From Delphinus delphis (taxonomy: Eukaryota > Chordata > Mammalia > Artiodactyla > Delphinidae): a stretch of 64,000 nucleotides of DNA. A program made the position numbers and the translations under genes. The notes beneath the pieces were generated by a model, which was not told where the DNA came from, did not search any database, and saw only the letters and a program-made list of their open reading frames with translations. Numbering within the stretch: position 1 is the stretch's first letter; the number at the start of each line of letters is the position of its first letter. Of the stretch, positions 45,146 through 56,615 are shown piece after piece. The stretch covers positions 106,805,893-106,869,892 of the forward strand of contig NC_082688.1 in the NCBI RefSeq assembly GCF_949987515.2, in the 5' to 3' direction.

Positions 45146-45430
45146 AAACGCTTAGGTGCCACGACAGGGGGATAGCGGGTGCAATGGGGGCCAGAGCAGG
45201 AGCACTGGGCTGTCTGAGGGAGAGTAAGGTGGAAGGATCAGGAAAATTAAGTAAAGTTTACAATGAGATCTGAAGGATGGGAAGCATTTGCCAAGAGAAT
45301 GTGGATTGAGCGTACCAGGCAAAGGGAACAGCCTACACAAAGACCTACAAGTGAGAGAACATGGCCAGTTGTTCAGTAGGGCTTCAGCCTAAAGTGCTAA
45401 GCAGGGCATGACAAGCAATGAGGCAGCTCA
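45146..45430 (-). mobile_element. L2 LINE fragment
   Basis: Minus-strand L2: 'gatctgaaggatgggaagca', 'gtaccaggcaaagggaacag', 'gaacatggccagttgttcag'. This is the inverted 'gtgttcgaggaacagc / ttccctctgcctgg' region of L2. Confidence 0.65.
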
Positions 45431-45969
45431 GTTTTTCACTCTGCTTTTGGGAGTTGTGCCTAGAAGCTTGGCCTAGAGTTTCTTTAGCTTTCCCAAGAAT
45501 TCTGAAGCAGCTTTAAACCTTTGTATTTAGTTCATTATTTGCCATAAAGACTGACCAACAAAACTGCTCTTATGAAGATAATTAGCCTCCACACCATAAC
45601 ATTCAACAAAAACAACAAAAACTTAGCGTTTAACCATAGGTCTCTGTGCTCAATCCTATCTACTTTCTATACTTTCCTATCTTTCTCCCCAGTATGTGCA
45701 AAAAGACAAAGAAGGCAGGTTTGTAAAATCTATAGATGGCAGACATTGCTAACACAATGTTTTAAGTCCTGCACTTATGCTCAAATGTATCAATTACACA
45801 AACACAGGTAGAAGTGAACCAGGAGAAAAGGAAGGAATGGAGGGAAAGAATAATTACCACCACACTAATCTCACCATACTGACACAAGCCAAAAATATAA
45901 AATAAACCTCTCAAGCCTCCCCCTTCCCGCATCAGAGGCCCCACCTGACAGTAGAACATATGGTTAAAA
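45431..45969. other. Anonymous DNA
   Basis: No gene or repeat recognised. Confidence 0.4.
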
Positions 45970-46190
45970 GTATGGAGTCGTGAGGCCAAACTGCAGGGTT
46001 TTGAAGCCCCACTCTACTATTAACTGGCTCTATGACACTAGGCAAATTACTTAGCCTCTTTGTGCCTCAGTTCCTGCCTTGTGAAATGTGGATATTACCA
46101 GTCCCTACCTAATGAATCAGTGTGATGTCTAAATGTAGTTAATACACTATTAACTATCATTGTCAGCTGTTATTAATAGGCACTATATAT
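45970..46190 (+). mobile_element. MIR SINE
   Basis: 'gaggccaaactgcagggttt', 'ctctatgacactaggcaaat', 'tacttagcctctttgtgcct' and 'ggatattaccagtccctacc' follow the MIR consensus from tRNA-like head through core. Confidence 0.85.
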
Positions 46191-46524
46191 TGATACTACC
46201 AAAAGTGTATATTCTCTGTGCCCTCACTGAATGGCCATCCTGTCCTCTCCTCCATCAAGAAAGTATGTCAGAGAGTAACAACCATTATCTTGAATCTACT
46301 TGATCTACTCCGTACGATTTAAGTAAGTCATTCTCAAATCTTAGTTTACTAATGATAATATATTCTGTACACAGTAACAGCCACACTTCAGTGTTACAAC
46401 ATCTAGGAGAAATGCTGATCTAGACTGTGACAGAAATGGATAACTGCCTACCTCACACTGCCCCGCCTCACCTCTTACTAACAAAACCCTGATTTTGTTT
46501 GGATATCAGCTGGCCATGCACTTT

Positions 46525-46735
46525 AAGGGGGACTGGGCCCATCTCCACTCTCTGGACCAGCAGCACTGGCTGGCATCACCCACAAACTTGGGAAAAATAC
46601 AAATTCTCAGTCCCCAATCCAAATGTACTAAATCAAAAAACCTAGGGATAAGGCCCACCAATCTGTGTTTAAGTTCTCCAGGTCATTCTGGTGTACACAA
46701 GTTTGAGAATCATTGACCAAGAACCACTGAGCTAA
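46525..46735 (+). mobile_element. MER5-type hAT-Charlie element
   Basis: 'ctctggaccagcagcactgg', 'atacaaattctcagtcccca', 'aaggcccaccaatctgtgtt', 'ctccaggtcattctggtgta' and 'aagtttgagaatcattgacc' follow MER5 from near its 5' end to its 3' TIR. The 73-codon open frame here lies inside the element. Confidence 0.85.
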
Positions 46736-46744
46736 TAATGGTAA

Positions 46745-46839
46745 CTTCTAACTCTTGTCATTGATTGGTTTAGGAATGGGCATGTGACAATTCTGACCTA
46801 GGAAGGGTACTTTGGGAAATTCTGCTTATTCTTAAAATG

Positions 46840-46878
<39 letters not shown>

Positions 46879-47040
46879 ACACAAAGAAGGGACCTTCTCT
46901 CTTCTAGCCTCTAAATGTTGTCGATTAGAGGTTTGATGTTTAGAACTTCTGCAGCTATCTTGTAACTCTGAGAGGGTAAGCCAAGTCTATCTGCCACACC
47001 GGGTCCTTGATATAATCAAGGTGAAAAAAATAACCAATTG
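46745..47040. mobile_element. Unassigned old interspersed repeat with CA tract
   Basis: 'gattggtttaggaatgggca' and 'tgtgacaattctgacct' recall a common mammalian old repeat whose family I cannot name. (AC)18 sits at 46841-46876. Boundaries are uncertain. Confidence 0.35.
46841..46876. repeat. (AC)18 microsatellite
   Basis: Uninterrupted AC tract of 36 bp. Confidence 0.97.
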
Positions 47041-47409
47041 TGAATCTACTCTTCCATGAGACCTCCTGCTATTTGAGATAACAACATGTTTCATCAAATG
47101 TAAGATACAGCAATGGTAGAATGCATCACTATTTTATAAGTCATCAAGGAAGGGGGGTGCTATCAACTACCCTGACATGCTATTCACCTAAATGTTCAAA
47201 ATGTCTCAATTTCAGGAATGTTCAGATATGAAGAAAAGGTACATCTCCCAACTGAAAACAGTAAATTCCTTATTGTTTAAGCCAAATAAGAAGGGGTTTC
47301 CTGCTGCTTACTGCTATAAAAACATCATAATTGTTTTAAAAGGATATTATTTTCAATTCTGGGTCTTCACTAAGACACAGAATACATGAAAGATGGGCAA
47401 GAATAATGG

Positions 47410-47705
47410 TGCGGAATCTTGAAATATGAAGTAAGAGAAAGTAAAATATTTAGACTGAGAAAAGAACATTTAGAAGAGGGCATCATGACTGTCCTCAAAT
47501 ACCTGAAGGGCTGGAATATTAAAAAAGGATTAGACCTTATCCAGATAAAGCTGGGAAAGGCAGATTTTAACCTAAGGAATGAAATCTACCAATGGAAGAG
47601 TTGTCTTAAAAAGGTCCATGCGCTCCAGCAGAAACATAACAATTACTTGAAAAACTAAGGGTATGAATACCTCCAAGGACCCTTTCAACTATAAGATTCT
47701 AAAAT
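47410..47705 (+). mobile_element. CR1/L3 LINE 3' end
   Basis: Plus-strand L3: 'catgactgtcctcaaatacc', 'tgaagggctggaatattaaa', 'aggcagattttaacctaagg' and terminal 'cctttcaactataagattct', which matches the CR1/L3 3' end (ccttccaactctaagattct). The 79-codon open frame is L3 noise. Confidence 0.7.
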
Positions 47706-50489
47706 ACTAGAATATAGCGAAGGTAAGAAAACTCATTAAAACACAAAATCAAATCAAAACTGCCAGTAGGACCTGATCTAGGCAGAGCACCTAGGAGAAA
47801 TTAAATTCAAGAAATCAAGATATCTTTGAGGCGTAGAATTCACAACCCTCGCAGGGTTATAAGATGACTACAGCAGCTCTAAGCATCAAGTCAACAAGCA
47901 ACAACATCTACAGGCTAGAAGAAAGAAGGCCCCTTCTTTATGTTCATTTTTAAAAACAAAGACTTTCAAAGATCTACCCACCTCCGATCTAAACTCCTGT
48001 GGCTGGGATTTAAAGTTAACTCTCCACCACCACCTACCTTGACACAGCTTCCACTCCAAAAGGAATCTACTCACTCAGTGTCCACATTCCAAGTTATCCA
48101 TAACCTTCCCCTAAACCCACCTCAGCCTAATTCCTATCTAGTGCCTTTGTTCAGGATGTCCCTACAAACCTAGGATGGCATTAACCCTTTTGCCCATCTG
48201 AAATTTGTAAATCTTGAAAAGTGCAACCAAAATACCCAGTCCCACGGTTAGGATGGACCCCATGATTCTCCTGCCAGTAACTGCCAACAACTCCCATAAT
48301 GCACAGCACACAACTCCCTCTAGACTGAGACTGCACTTACTCAAGAGGGCAAGACTGAGCACCTGACTGTTCTTTCAGATGTTTTTATTCTTCCAATTAT
48401 AATGTAAACACAATCAGGGGCCCCCACAGTTCTTTACAATGTTGGGAGCATTTTAAGCCCTTAATAAACCTTACTGATTAGTCAATCACTTTAGAAACTA
48501 TCACAGATCTTTCAGGAGTTTAATATTTAATATATTTATATAATGGTAAAATATTTATTAAACTATATCATCAAGTACCTGTGACTCAAAATTCTGGTGG
48601 GCTTAAACTAACAAAGAAGGAAAGTAAAGAATAAAAGGCCTTTGTAAAAAAGGAATTGTACTTAGTTATCCAGGTCTTGGCAAATACATGAAGCTGAATA
48701 AATGAAAAGGAAAAAGAAAGCAAACTACGGAAGGATCAATCTCATCTTATCCTACTCCACAGAATGTCATATCTGAAAAGTAATCCAACTCCATCATTTT
48801 TTATATATAAAAATAGTGACTCAGAAAAATTAAGTGATATGCCCAAAGTAAAGGAAAAAAAAAAAAAAGGTCCTTTTTTTAATTTTCCAAGTCAGGAACC
48901 TTCCTAATTGTAAAAGAAAACTAAAAAAGGAAGCCTCTAGAGTGTTTTAAAAGAATGAACAGAGAAATGAATCTAAGAGTTAAGGGTACAAAAAGTTGAG
49001 GGAAGGAGGGAAAAGCAGGTAATGCAAGTGGACTGTATTAAATTAAATAGGAATATATATGCCTACCACATAGTAAACCCAGAAAAAATGTCTCCTTCTC
49101 CTAGTCCATAAGATATCCCGAACTCTCTGAAGCTTTATGGCCTTAACATTCTAAATGGTGAATAAAGATTCACCAAGGTCACGACTTAAAGTAGAATGCT
49201 CCTGACCAATTGTGGAAAGGGAAAAATATCCTAATTTTTTTTACTATAATCAGGTAGTACATAGTTTCACTTCCAATTTCACTTAAAGGCAGCTAAATTA
49301 GAATCTGAAAATGGTTTTATACTGACACTGTGACAGTGAAAATTTACAGAACATACTTTCTTCTCCACAAACTACAATATAAGAAACTCATTTTATTTGT
49401 TTGCTTTTGGCTTATATAAAAGTGTGACTTTAGACTTTCCAAAATTTTTAAGACATTACAAAAGGCCTATTGATTAACCCAGTGAGACACTGAACTTCAA
49501 AGTTTTAAGGTGGTCTGTCTGGCTGACACTTGGGATCCAGAAAGAGAACTCTGTAATGAACCAGAAACCACTATCCATTTACTTAGATGTCACATCCAAT
49601 GGCCAAGTCCTAGCAGAACTCCGTAGGACAAGCATGTAAGACCTCAGAGACATTTTTATGCATTCATCAGAGATCTCATTCTCAGTCCAGCTAATCTGTT
49701 TGGACCACGGGCCTCCAAAAATGTCACTTTAGGAAAAACGAAACAGCTCTTCTTTAAAGAGAAATGGTTTATTTTACCCAATTTGTTTCCCCTTACATGA
49801 AAACAAGGAGAGTAGAACCCTTTACTAATACAATATCATACCAAAGCCAAGTGATCATAACCTAAAATTATTTTCTAATAAAACCAAGGACATGTAAAAT
49901 GATCAAGAAATCAACAAATAATTTAGAAATTGTTAGAACACATTAAGTCATACTCTGTGAGGGTCAGTCCTAATAATTACCATTCTTTCAAACTTCTTTA
50001 AAAATACAGTTTTTTTTAAAATACAGTGCTTTTAAAAATACAGTTGCATATAAAGTATAAGCATTGCACAGCATTTATTACCCAAGATAATGTATTACTA
50101 AGCCTATTTCCATATGCACTTAATTCTAATAACTTACTGTTGCAGGAAAAATGTGACTGGCACATCAGAGACTTTGTCTTTTTTATGTTTCCACTGTCAT
50201 TTTCTGAGTTCTCACCTAGTATAAAGAGCTCAAAAAATCCACCCAAATCTGCATGTACCATGTCTTAACTTGGTCACACAACTAACGATGTCCTGCATCT
50301 ACTGGAGATAGACATCCATGATAAAATTAAGTTCCATAATAAAATCTGAGGGCGAAACTCTAAAAACGCATAGTGAGTAACAAAATACATGAATACTGAA
50401 TTTGGTAGTGGTACTTATTCAGGTGGGATAGAATACATATCATTTTGTTGTTCACATGGTCTGTTACTCATTGTTTTTAGTCTCTGACA
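47706..50489. other. Transposon-poor anonymous DNA
   Basis: About 2.8 kb with no recognised repeat or exon. Near 50001-50044 'aaaatacagt' is repeated three times. Overlapping open frames at 47886-48173 and 50016-50268 have no family features. Confidence 0.4.
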
Positions 50490-50665
50490 GCACCACCACT
50501 TCTGTAGTACTTATTTTGTGCTAGGCACTGCCTCAGCACTTTAGATACATCAACTCACTTATTTTACCTATGTTACCTCATTTCACAGTTGAGGAACTGA
50601 GGCAGAGAGAGTTCACTGATGTCCAAGGTACCCACAGTCACAGAGTTAAATGAAGGGTTTAAATT
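50490..50665 (-). mobile_element. MIR SINE
   Basis: 'ttattttgtgctaggcactg', 'cactttagatacatcaactc', 'ttgaggaactgaggcagaga' and 'ggtacccacagtcacagagt' give the inverted MIR core. Confidence 0.85.
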
Positions 50666-50763
50666 TTACTTTGTTCTAAATCTTCTCTGCTGTCCCTGGC
50701 CCAGCTCTCTCTGAAAAATGCATGCAAAACAAAAGGACAAACAAACATAAAAAAGACAACCCT

Positions 50764-50891
50764 GGGACTTCCCTGGCGGTCCAGTGGTTAAGACTCTGCA
50801 CTTCCACTGCAGGGGTGGTGGTTTTGATCCCTGGTCTGGGAACTCAGATCCCACATGCTGCGTGGCACCAGGAGCGGGGGGGCGCGGGGGG
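50764..50891 (+). mobile_element. CHR-family SINE with G-rich tail
   Basis: A short tRNA-derived SINE: 'gggacttccctggcggtcca', 'gactctgcacttccactgca', box B-like 'ggttttgatccctgg' and 'ccacatgctgcgtggcacc'. A perfect 10-bp TSD, agacaaccct, lies at 50754-50763 and 50892-50901. Instead of poly(A), the 3' end (50868-50891) is a G-rich tract of G5-G7 runs separated by cg/cgc. Confidence 0.9.
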
Positions 50892-50901
50892 AGACAACCC
50901 T

Positions 50902-52710
50902 TCCTCAGCCTCACTGTTCTGGTAGGTTACAGACACATGCTTCTGAATGGTAACGTGAAGGTAAGTGTCTGGAGGAGTGTCTCTCATCTTAGGTCCCCCC
51001 TTACCATCTCCCCTCTAAAATGGGAAGAATAAGCATGACCAAGCCAGCACTACTTCCTACTTGCTCCCCTACTGAGTTGGCCTATTCACAGCCATAAAGC
51101 CAACCTTCCCGCAGGCTTCTACTTCAATTCAGGTGCACGAGTGAGGTTTGAAAGTGCCTCAAGCAGAGCCAACAGTTCTCTGATCCTTTACAGTAGCAAA
51201 CTCTGCAATTGTGTGTCATAGCAGCCGTGCCAGAATGAGGGCAATTACTCTAGGCACTTGCTAGACTTCTCCCTTTTCTCCATCCCTGGTGTTCAGCCTC
51301 TTTTCCCAGCACCTACTCAGAGCTGTCGTTAGCCTTTTCCCCTTGGTTTTTACTGCTCCTACATTTATGTTATTCTAAGTCTTCTCCCCTATGGATTCCT
51401 GTGGGGAAAATGAAAGGTTTGAGAGGAAAAGTAGAACTAATAAAATGAAATGAAAATTCAAGAAAGTCTTGTTTTAAGTCACTGTTTCAACAGGTATAAT
51501 GGCTTTGTTCCTTTCAAATAAACCAAGCGTCAAAACATAAGGAATATACGGCCCAAGTATAGTAAATAAATACACACATATATGCCATAAAAGTCAGGGT
51601 CGTCTTTCATTCTTAGGATCCCTCCTTTTTTTCTATCCACTAGTTTCTAACTACACTGCTCTTCTCTAATCACATAATCAACTATTTCTTAAAATCCATT
51701 TGTCAGATTTGAAATATTAGAAGCAACATCAGCCTTGGACCTCTGTGACGTGGCTCCTAGATCACCACCATCACTTACTTATGAAACATTTTAATGTCAT
51801 TAAAGTTTTGTTTACCTCCCCAATGGAGTGTTCAAAGGAGATGTGTCACGAAAGAACTAGAGGTGCCAAAAGGGTTAGGACATACCTTCAGTCCAAAAAA
51901 AATCCCCCGAAGCAACACGTATAGTAAGTAATCCAACCTTTCCCTTGGTAATTACTATCCTAAGCAGAGAAGTGCAGACCCACTAACTCCTATGCTTTTG
52001 TGGAGAATTTGAACCAAATTACATTTCAAGTTGAAGCCTGGACAAGCAAAGTGAGGGGCAATGAGGTACAGCTGGGAAGACGGCATGCCGTCTACGGTCA
52101 CAGCAAGCTTCAGGTTCACTTCGTACAAACCATAACCTATTACCAACTGTTTTCTATTTTTATTCTCCAACTCAGTCTTCAGAATAAAGGCAACGAGTTA
52201 ACTCCTAAGTAACACTCCTGAAAAATTAACAATGAATTCCAATCCAGTATTAAAATGACTGATCAGGGACAAAAGTAGACAAAGAAAAGCAGAAGAACAT
52301 TATATATTCTTGCATCCAAGGGCCTCAAATTTTTGTCCAAATGGTCATTTTTAGTTCACGTATAATGCTAGAATTTGTCTTCTTCTGAATACACTCTGTG
52401 TTATACTGTCTCATGTTACATAAGAGGGCAGTAAGGTCTTCAAAAGCCACATGCAGTGGTCACTGTCTAATGTTTTGCCAAGTGATGCCATATTTGCAAG
52501 CTGATTATAAATGCATACTATCTACCAACTAGATAAAAAAACATTCTAGCTATATTTCAGTTTTGCCAGTAGATGCATAACTATAAAACAATAAATCAAA
52601 TCATATTTACCATTGCCTTGGGCTATTTCAGAGGTGCATTTACTCCGAGGGAAAAAAAAAACAAAAATATGGCCTTAAGCTATAAAGATCACACAGCACC
52701 AAACCTAATT
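50902..52710. other. Anonymous DNA
   Basis: No gene supported. At 51955-52212 open frames overlap on both strands, but neither resembles a known family. Confidence 0.4.
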
Positions 52711-52724
52711 AAAATCTTATACGT

Positions 52725-53054
52725 TGGGCTTCCCTGGTGGTGCAGTGGTTAAGAATCCGCCTGCCAATGCAAGAGACATGGGTTCGAGCCCTGGTCCAGG
52801 AAGATCCCACATGCCGCAGAGCAAATAAGCCCATGTGCCACAACTACTGAGCCTGTGCTCTAGAGCCCGCGAGCCACAACTACTGAAGCCCACGTGTGTA
52901 GAGCCCGTGCTCTGCAATAGGAGAAGCCACCACAATGAGAAGCCCGCACACCGCAAAGAAGAGTAGCCCCTGCTCGCCACAACTAGAGAAAGACCGCGTG
53001 CAGCAACAAAGACCCAACGCAGCCGAAAATAAATAAAATAGATAAAAAATTTTA
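52725..53054 (+). mobile_element. CHR-2-type SINE, complete
   Basis: 'gggcttccctggtggtgcag' to 'aacgcagccgaaaataaata' with tail. The TSD aaaatcttata(c/t)gt, with one mismatch in 14, lies at 52711-52724 and 53055-53068. Confidence 0.95.
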
Positions 53055-53184
53055 AAAATCTTATATGTAGTACTTACTATTTATTTAATCTAATATTTGA
53101 TAGGAAAAAAACATTAACACTACTATTCAGTCAACAACACTACTGAAAATAGAGTAACAGAAACTGTAGTGATTACCAGGGAGA

Positions 53185-53995
53185 AAAGCAAGCCAATTAA
53201 ATAGGCAAAGGACTTCAACAGACATTTCCCCAAAGAAGATATACAAATGGACAACAAGCAAGCTCGACATCATCAGTCATTAGGGAAATGTAAATCAAAA
53301 TCACAGTGAGATACCTTCACACCCACCAGGATGAATTTAATGAAAAAAACAAGGAAAGTAACAAGTGTTGGCAAAGATGTGGAGAAACTGGAACGCTTGT
53401 TCATCAGCTGCTGAGGAAAACAGTTGGCAGTTACTCAAAAAGTTAAACACAGAATTACCATATGATCCTGCAATTCCACACCTATACCCAAAAGTGAGAG
53501 AAGGGACTCAAACACTTATTTGTACACCAGTGTTCACAGCAGCATCATTTGCAAAAGCCAAACAGTGGAAACAATCCAAATGTCCATCAACAGATGAACA
53601 GATAAACAAAATGTGGTATATATCCATACAATGGAATATTTTCCAGTTTTAAAAAGGAATGAAATTTTGATACATGCTACAAGACAGATGAACCTCAAAA
53701 ACACGCTAAGTGAAATAAGCCAGACACAAAAGGACAAATGTATGATCCCACTTCTATCAGGTATCTAGAATAGACAAACAATGACAGAAAGTAGAACAGG
53801 GGCTTGGGAAGGAAGCAATGGGGAATTGCTGAATAGGTACAGAGCTTCTGTTTGGGAAGACGAAAAAGTTCTGGAGATGGATGGTGAGGATTATTACACA
53901 ACATTGTGAACAGACTTAGTATCACTGAACTACACTTAAAAATGGTTAAAACAGTAAGTTTTATGCGTATTTTACCACAATGATAAAAATCTTAA
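53185..53995 (+). mobile_element. Old L1 3' region
   Basis: 'ggacttcaacagacatttcc', 'gggaaatgtaaatcaaaatc', 'ttggcaaagatgtggagaaa', 'ccatatgatcctgcaattcc', 'catcaacagatgaacagata', 'gtgaaataagccagacacaa' and 'ttttaccacaatgataaaaa' are in L1 order. The 95-codon open frame is ORF2 C-terminal debris. Confidence 0.9.
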
Positions 53996-54255
53996 ATGGC
54001 ATATTTTATGTTTAGTATTTTACCACTGTATTTTTGCAATATAGAAACAAAGAGGAAGCAAGAAAATGAAGTCTGTGATCTTACAGGTGTGTGTAATAAA
54101 ATTTCTCCTGTACAGACATAAAAATGAAGTCTGCAGCTTCTAGTTGGATCTGATGTTAGGTCTGGGTTAGTAACTAGTACCCTAGGGTAACCTTAAACAA
54201 GGGTGACTTAAGCTCCTGATTATTAGATAATATCTTGTACTGAACAAAAAATACA

Positions 54256-54845
54256 GTGCTAACTTGCTACCCTATGCAATACCACAAAATGTTAAACACA
54301 GAATTATCACAGGACCCAGCAAGTCCACTCCTAGGTATATGTCCAACAGAAATAAAAACCTGCACACAAATTTTAACCGCACTATTTGTTAAACAGTCAA
54401 ATAGGAGAAACAACCCAAATGTCCATCAACGAATAAATGGATAAACAAAATGTAGTATATCCATACAGCTGGATATTACTCAGCCATAAGAAGGAATGAA
54501 GTACTGATACAGGCTACCGCAGGGATGAACCTTGACACTATGTAAAAGTCAAAGAAGCCATTCAGAAAAAACTACATATTGTATGATTCCAGTTATATGA
54601 AATGTCCAGAATAGGCAACTACTCTGTAGAGACAGTAGGTCAGCGGTTCCCAGGGGTTGCAGGAAAGGGAGAAGGTGGAGTGGCTACAACGCGTTAGGGT
54701 TTCTTGTCAGAGGGATGAAAATGTTCTAAAATTAGATTGTGGTGATGGTTGTACAACTCTGTGAATACACTAAAAACACAGAATTAAACACTTCAAATGG
54801 GTAAATTTTATGAGGTCAACATATCTAACGCTGCTAAAAATAACT
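54256..54845 (+). mobile_element. Second old L1 3' region
   Basis: 'agaattatcacaggacccag', 'caaatgtccatcaacgaata', 'ccataagaaggaatgaagta', 'gtcagcggttcccaggggtt' and 'gtggtgatggttgtacaact', ending 'tgctaaaaataactg'. It partly repeats the content of the preceding L1, so it is a separate insertion. Confidence 0.88.
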
Positions 54846-54950
54846 GTTGCCAGTCAACATTCTGATCATCATCTCAAGTGCTAAAGCAAAATCTCAGAGG
54901 GGAAAAACAATAGCATCTGAACACACAGGACATTCAACTCTTGTTTGTTT

Positions 54951-55170
54951 GTTTTGTTTTGTTTGTTTGTTTGTTTGTTGCGGTACGCGGGCCTCTCACT
55001 GTTGTGGCCTCTCCCGTTGCGGAGCACAGGTTCCAGACGCGCAGGCTCAGCGGCCATGGCTCACGGGCCCAGCCGCTCCGTGGCATGTGGGATCTTCCCG
55101 GACCGGGGCACGAACCCGTGTCCCCTGCGTCGGCAGGCGGACTCTCAACCACTGCACCACCAGGGAAACC
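54951..55170 (-). mobile_element. CHR-1-type SINE with (CAAA)n tail
   Basis: Minus-strand CHR-1. The tail appears as a (GTTT)n repeat before 'gcggtacgcgggcctctcac', and the body ends 'accaccagggaaaccc'. A 13-bp TSD, ctcttgtttgttt, lies at 54938-54950 and 55171-55183. Closely similar to the copy at 279-491 and CpG-rich. Confidence 0.94.
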
Positions 55171-55183
55171 CTCTTGTTTGTTT

Positions 55184-56385
55184 TTTTAACTCTTTGCAAT
55201 GTTAGAAAATATTCCTAGGTTTGAATAATTTAAATGATATTCTATTCTATCACCCTTCACAATGGCTACTCCAACTTAAGGATTTAGATGAGCAACCTTG
55301 ACTTCTTGACTCTAACTGGTTTAGAAATTACAAAAGAAAAAAACAAAAGAAAAAGAAAATATTTTGTCCTCTTTACATACATTGTTCTTGAGTTCCTGAA
55401 GTCTATTTTGTCATAAATGTAACATGCTTTGTCAGGTGAAGGGACAGATTGCATAAAGAAGAAAGGATTTGCTGGAGTACGGGCCACCAAAGAAATCAAC
55501 TGAACACCGGGCACCTCAGAAAAAAAAAATGCCATTAAGAATTCTGCTGGTACTAGAATTAAGGACATGTATATACATACACAGATGTGCACACACACAT
55601 ACAGAAACCAAGCTAATTCAAAAAATGGCTGAGCGAAAAAAAGAAAAATCAGCCCAGGAAATATTGCCTGTTTCACTACTAATTACCAGACGTTAAGGAG
55701 CTGCATCCCTCAAAATCCCATTCCTTCACTAAGGCACATACTTTAGGTCAGGTTACCCATCATCAGGGGGGTTTCCCTCCACATTTTGCATCCACACAAG
55801 TACATTTTCTCAACAATAACTTCTCATGGCGATCACATGATTAACACAGTGGCACTGACCTCCCTGTTCTGAGTGCTTTGACACATTCATGCCTGCCCCC
55901 CAAATAAAATGAGTTTCATTTACTGTAACGGGATGATTAATATAGAAAGGAGGGTAGGGTTTTGGGGTTTTTTTTTTCCTTTTTTTTAACCACAGAAGAA
56001 GCTTCCCCATAAATCAATTCTAAACTGCAAAGCTTTTCTTTTCCTTTACTCCATGGCTGTCTCCAGATATGTTTGCCTACTCAGCAGGAGCAAAAGCCAG
56101 AAAGCATGCAGGCCCCAAAGAAAAACACCAAGAATAAAACACTACAGAAGACTCATGGGGGAAAACATTTACTTTAACAAGCGAAACCAGAAGGAGGATT
56201 CCTGCAAGTCTTCGCAAGAGTGGGATTGTTTCAAGTCATAGATTTAATTAATTATACCAACTTTCTCATCTGCTATTTAAGTCATTAACATATCTATAAT
56301 TTCCATTTGCCTCATTTGGGGACCAAAAGGTATGATTTTAAAATATAACAGCTTCCAGAGAACGGAGGTGTGTTTCCAAAAGATG
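55184..56385. other. Anonymous DNA
   Basis: No gene supported. A minus-strand 130-codon open frame (55284-55676) is hydrophobic but in low-complexity AT-rich DNA. A G/T run sits at 55955-55986. Confidence 0.4.
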
Positions 56386-56389
56386 GCAC

Positions 56390-56615
56390 AACATTGTGAG
56401 AACGTGATTCTGGAGCCAGACTAGCTAAATTCAAACCTGTCACTAAGCTGTCTGATGCTGGGCCACTCATGTCTCTGTGCTTCCATTTGCTTGTCTGTAA
56501 AATGAATGGGGACAAGAGTACTCACCTCACAGGGTTGCCGTGAGGACTCAGTAAGATGTATGTAAGCGCTTAATGCCTTGCCCGTGGGAGACCCTCAACA
56601 TAAGTCAGTCGTTGT
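56390..56615 (+). mobile_element. MIR SINE, near complete
   Basis: 'gattctggagccagactagc', 'cacatttgcttgtctgtaaaa'-like core, 'ctcacctcacagggttgccg' and 'tgtaagcgcttaatgccttg' follow MIR from head to tail. Confidence 0.87.

Noticed and set aside
55284..55676. 130-codon hydrophobic minus-strand frame
   Set aside because: Low-complexity T/A-rich sequence with no conserved motif or splice context.
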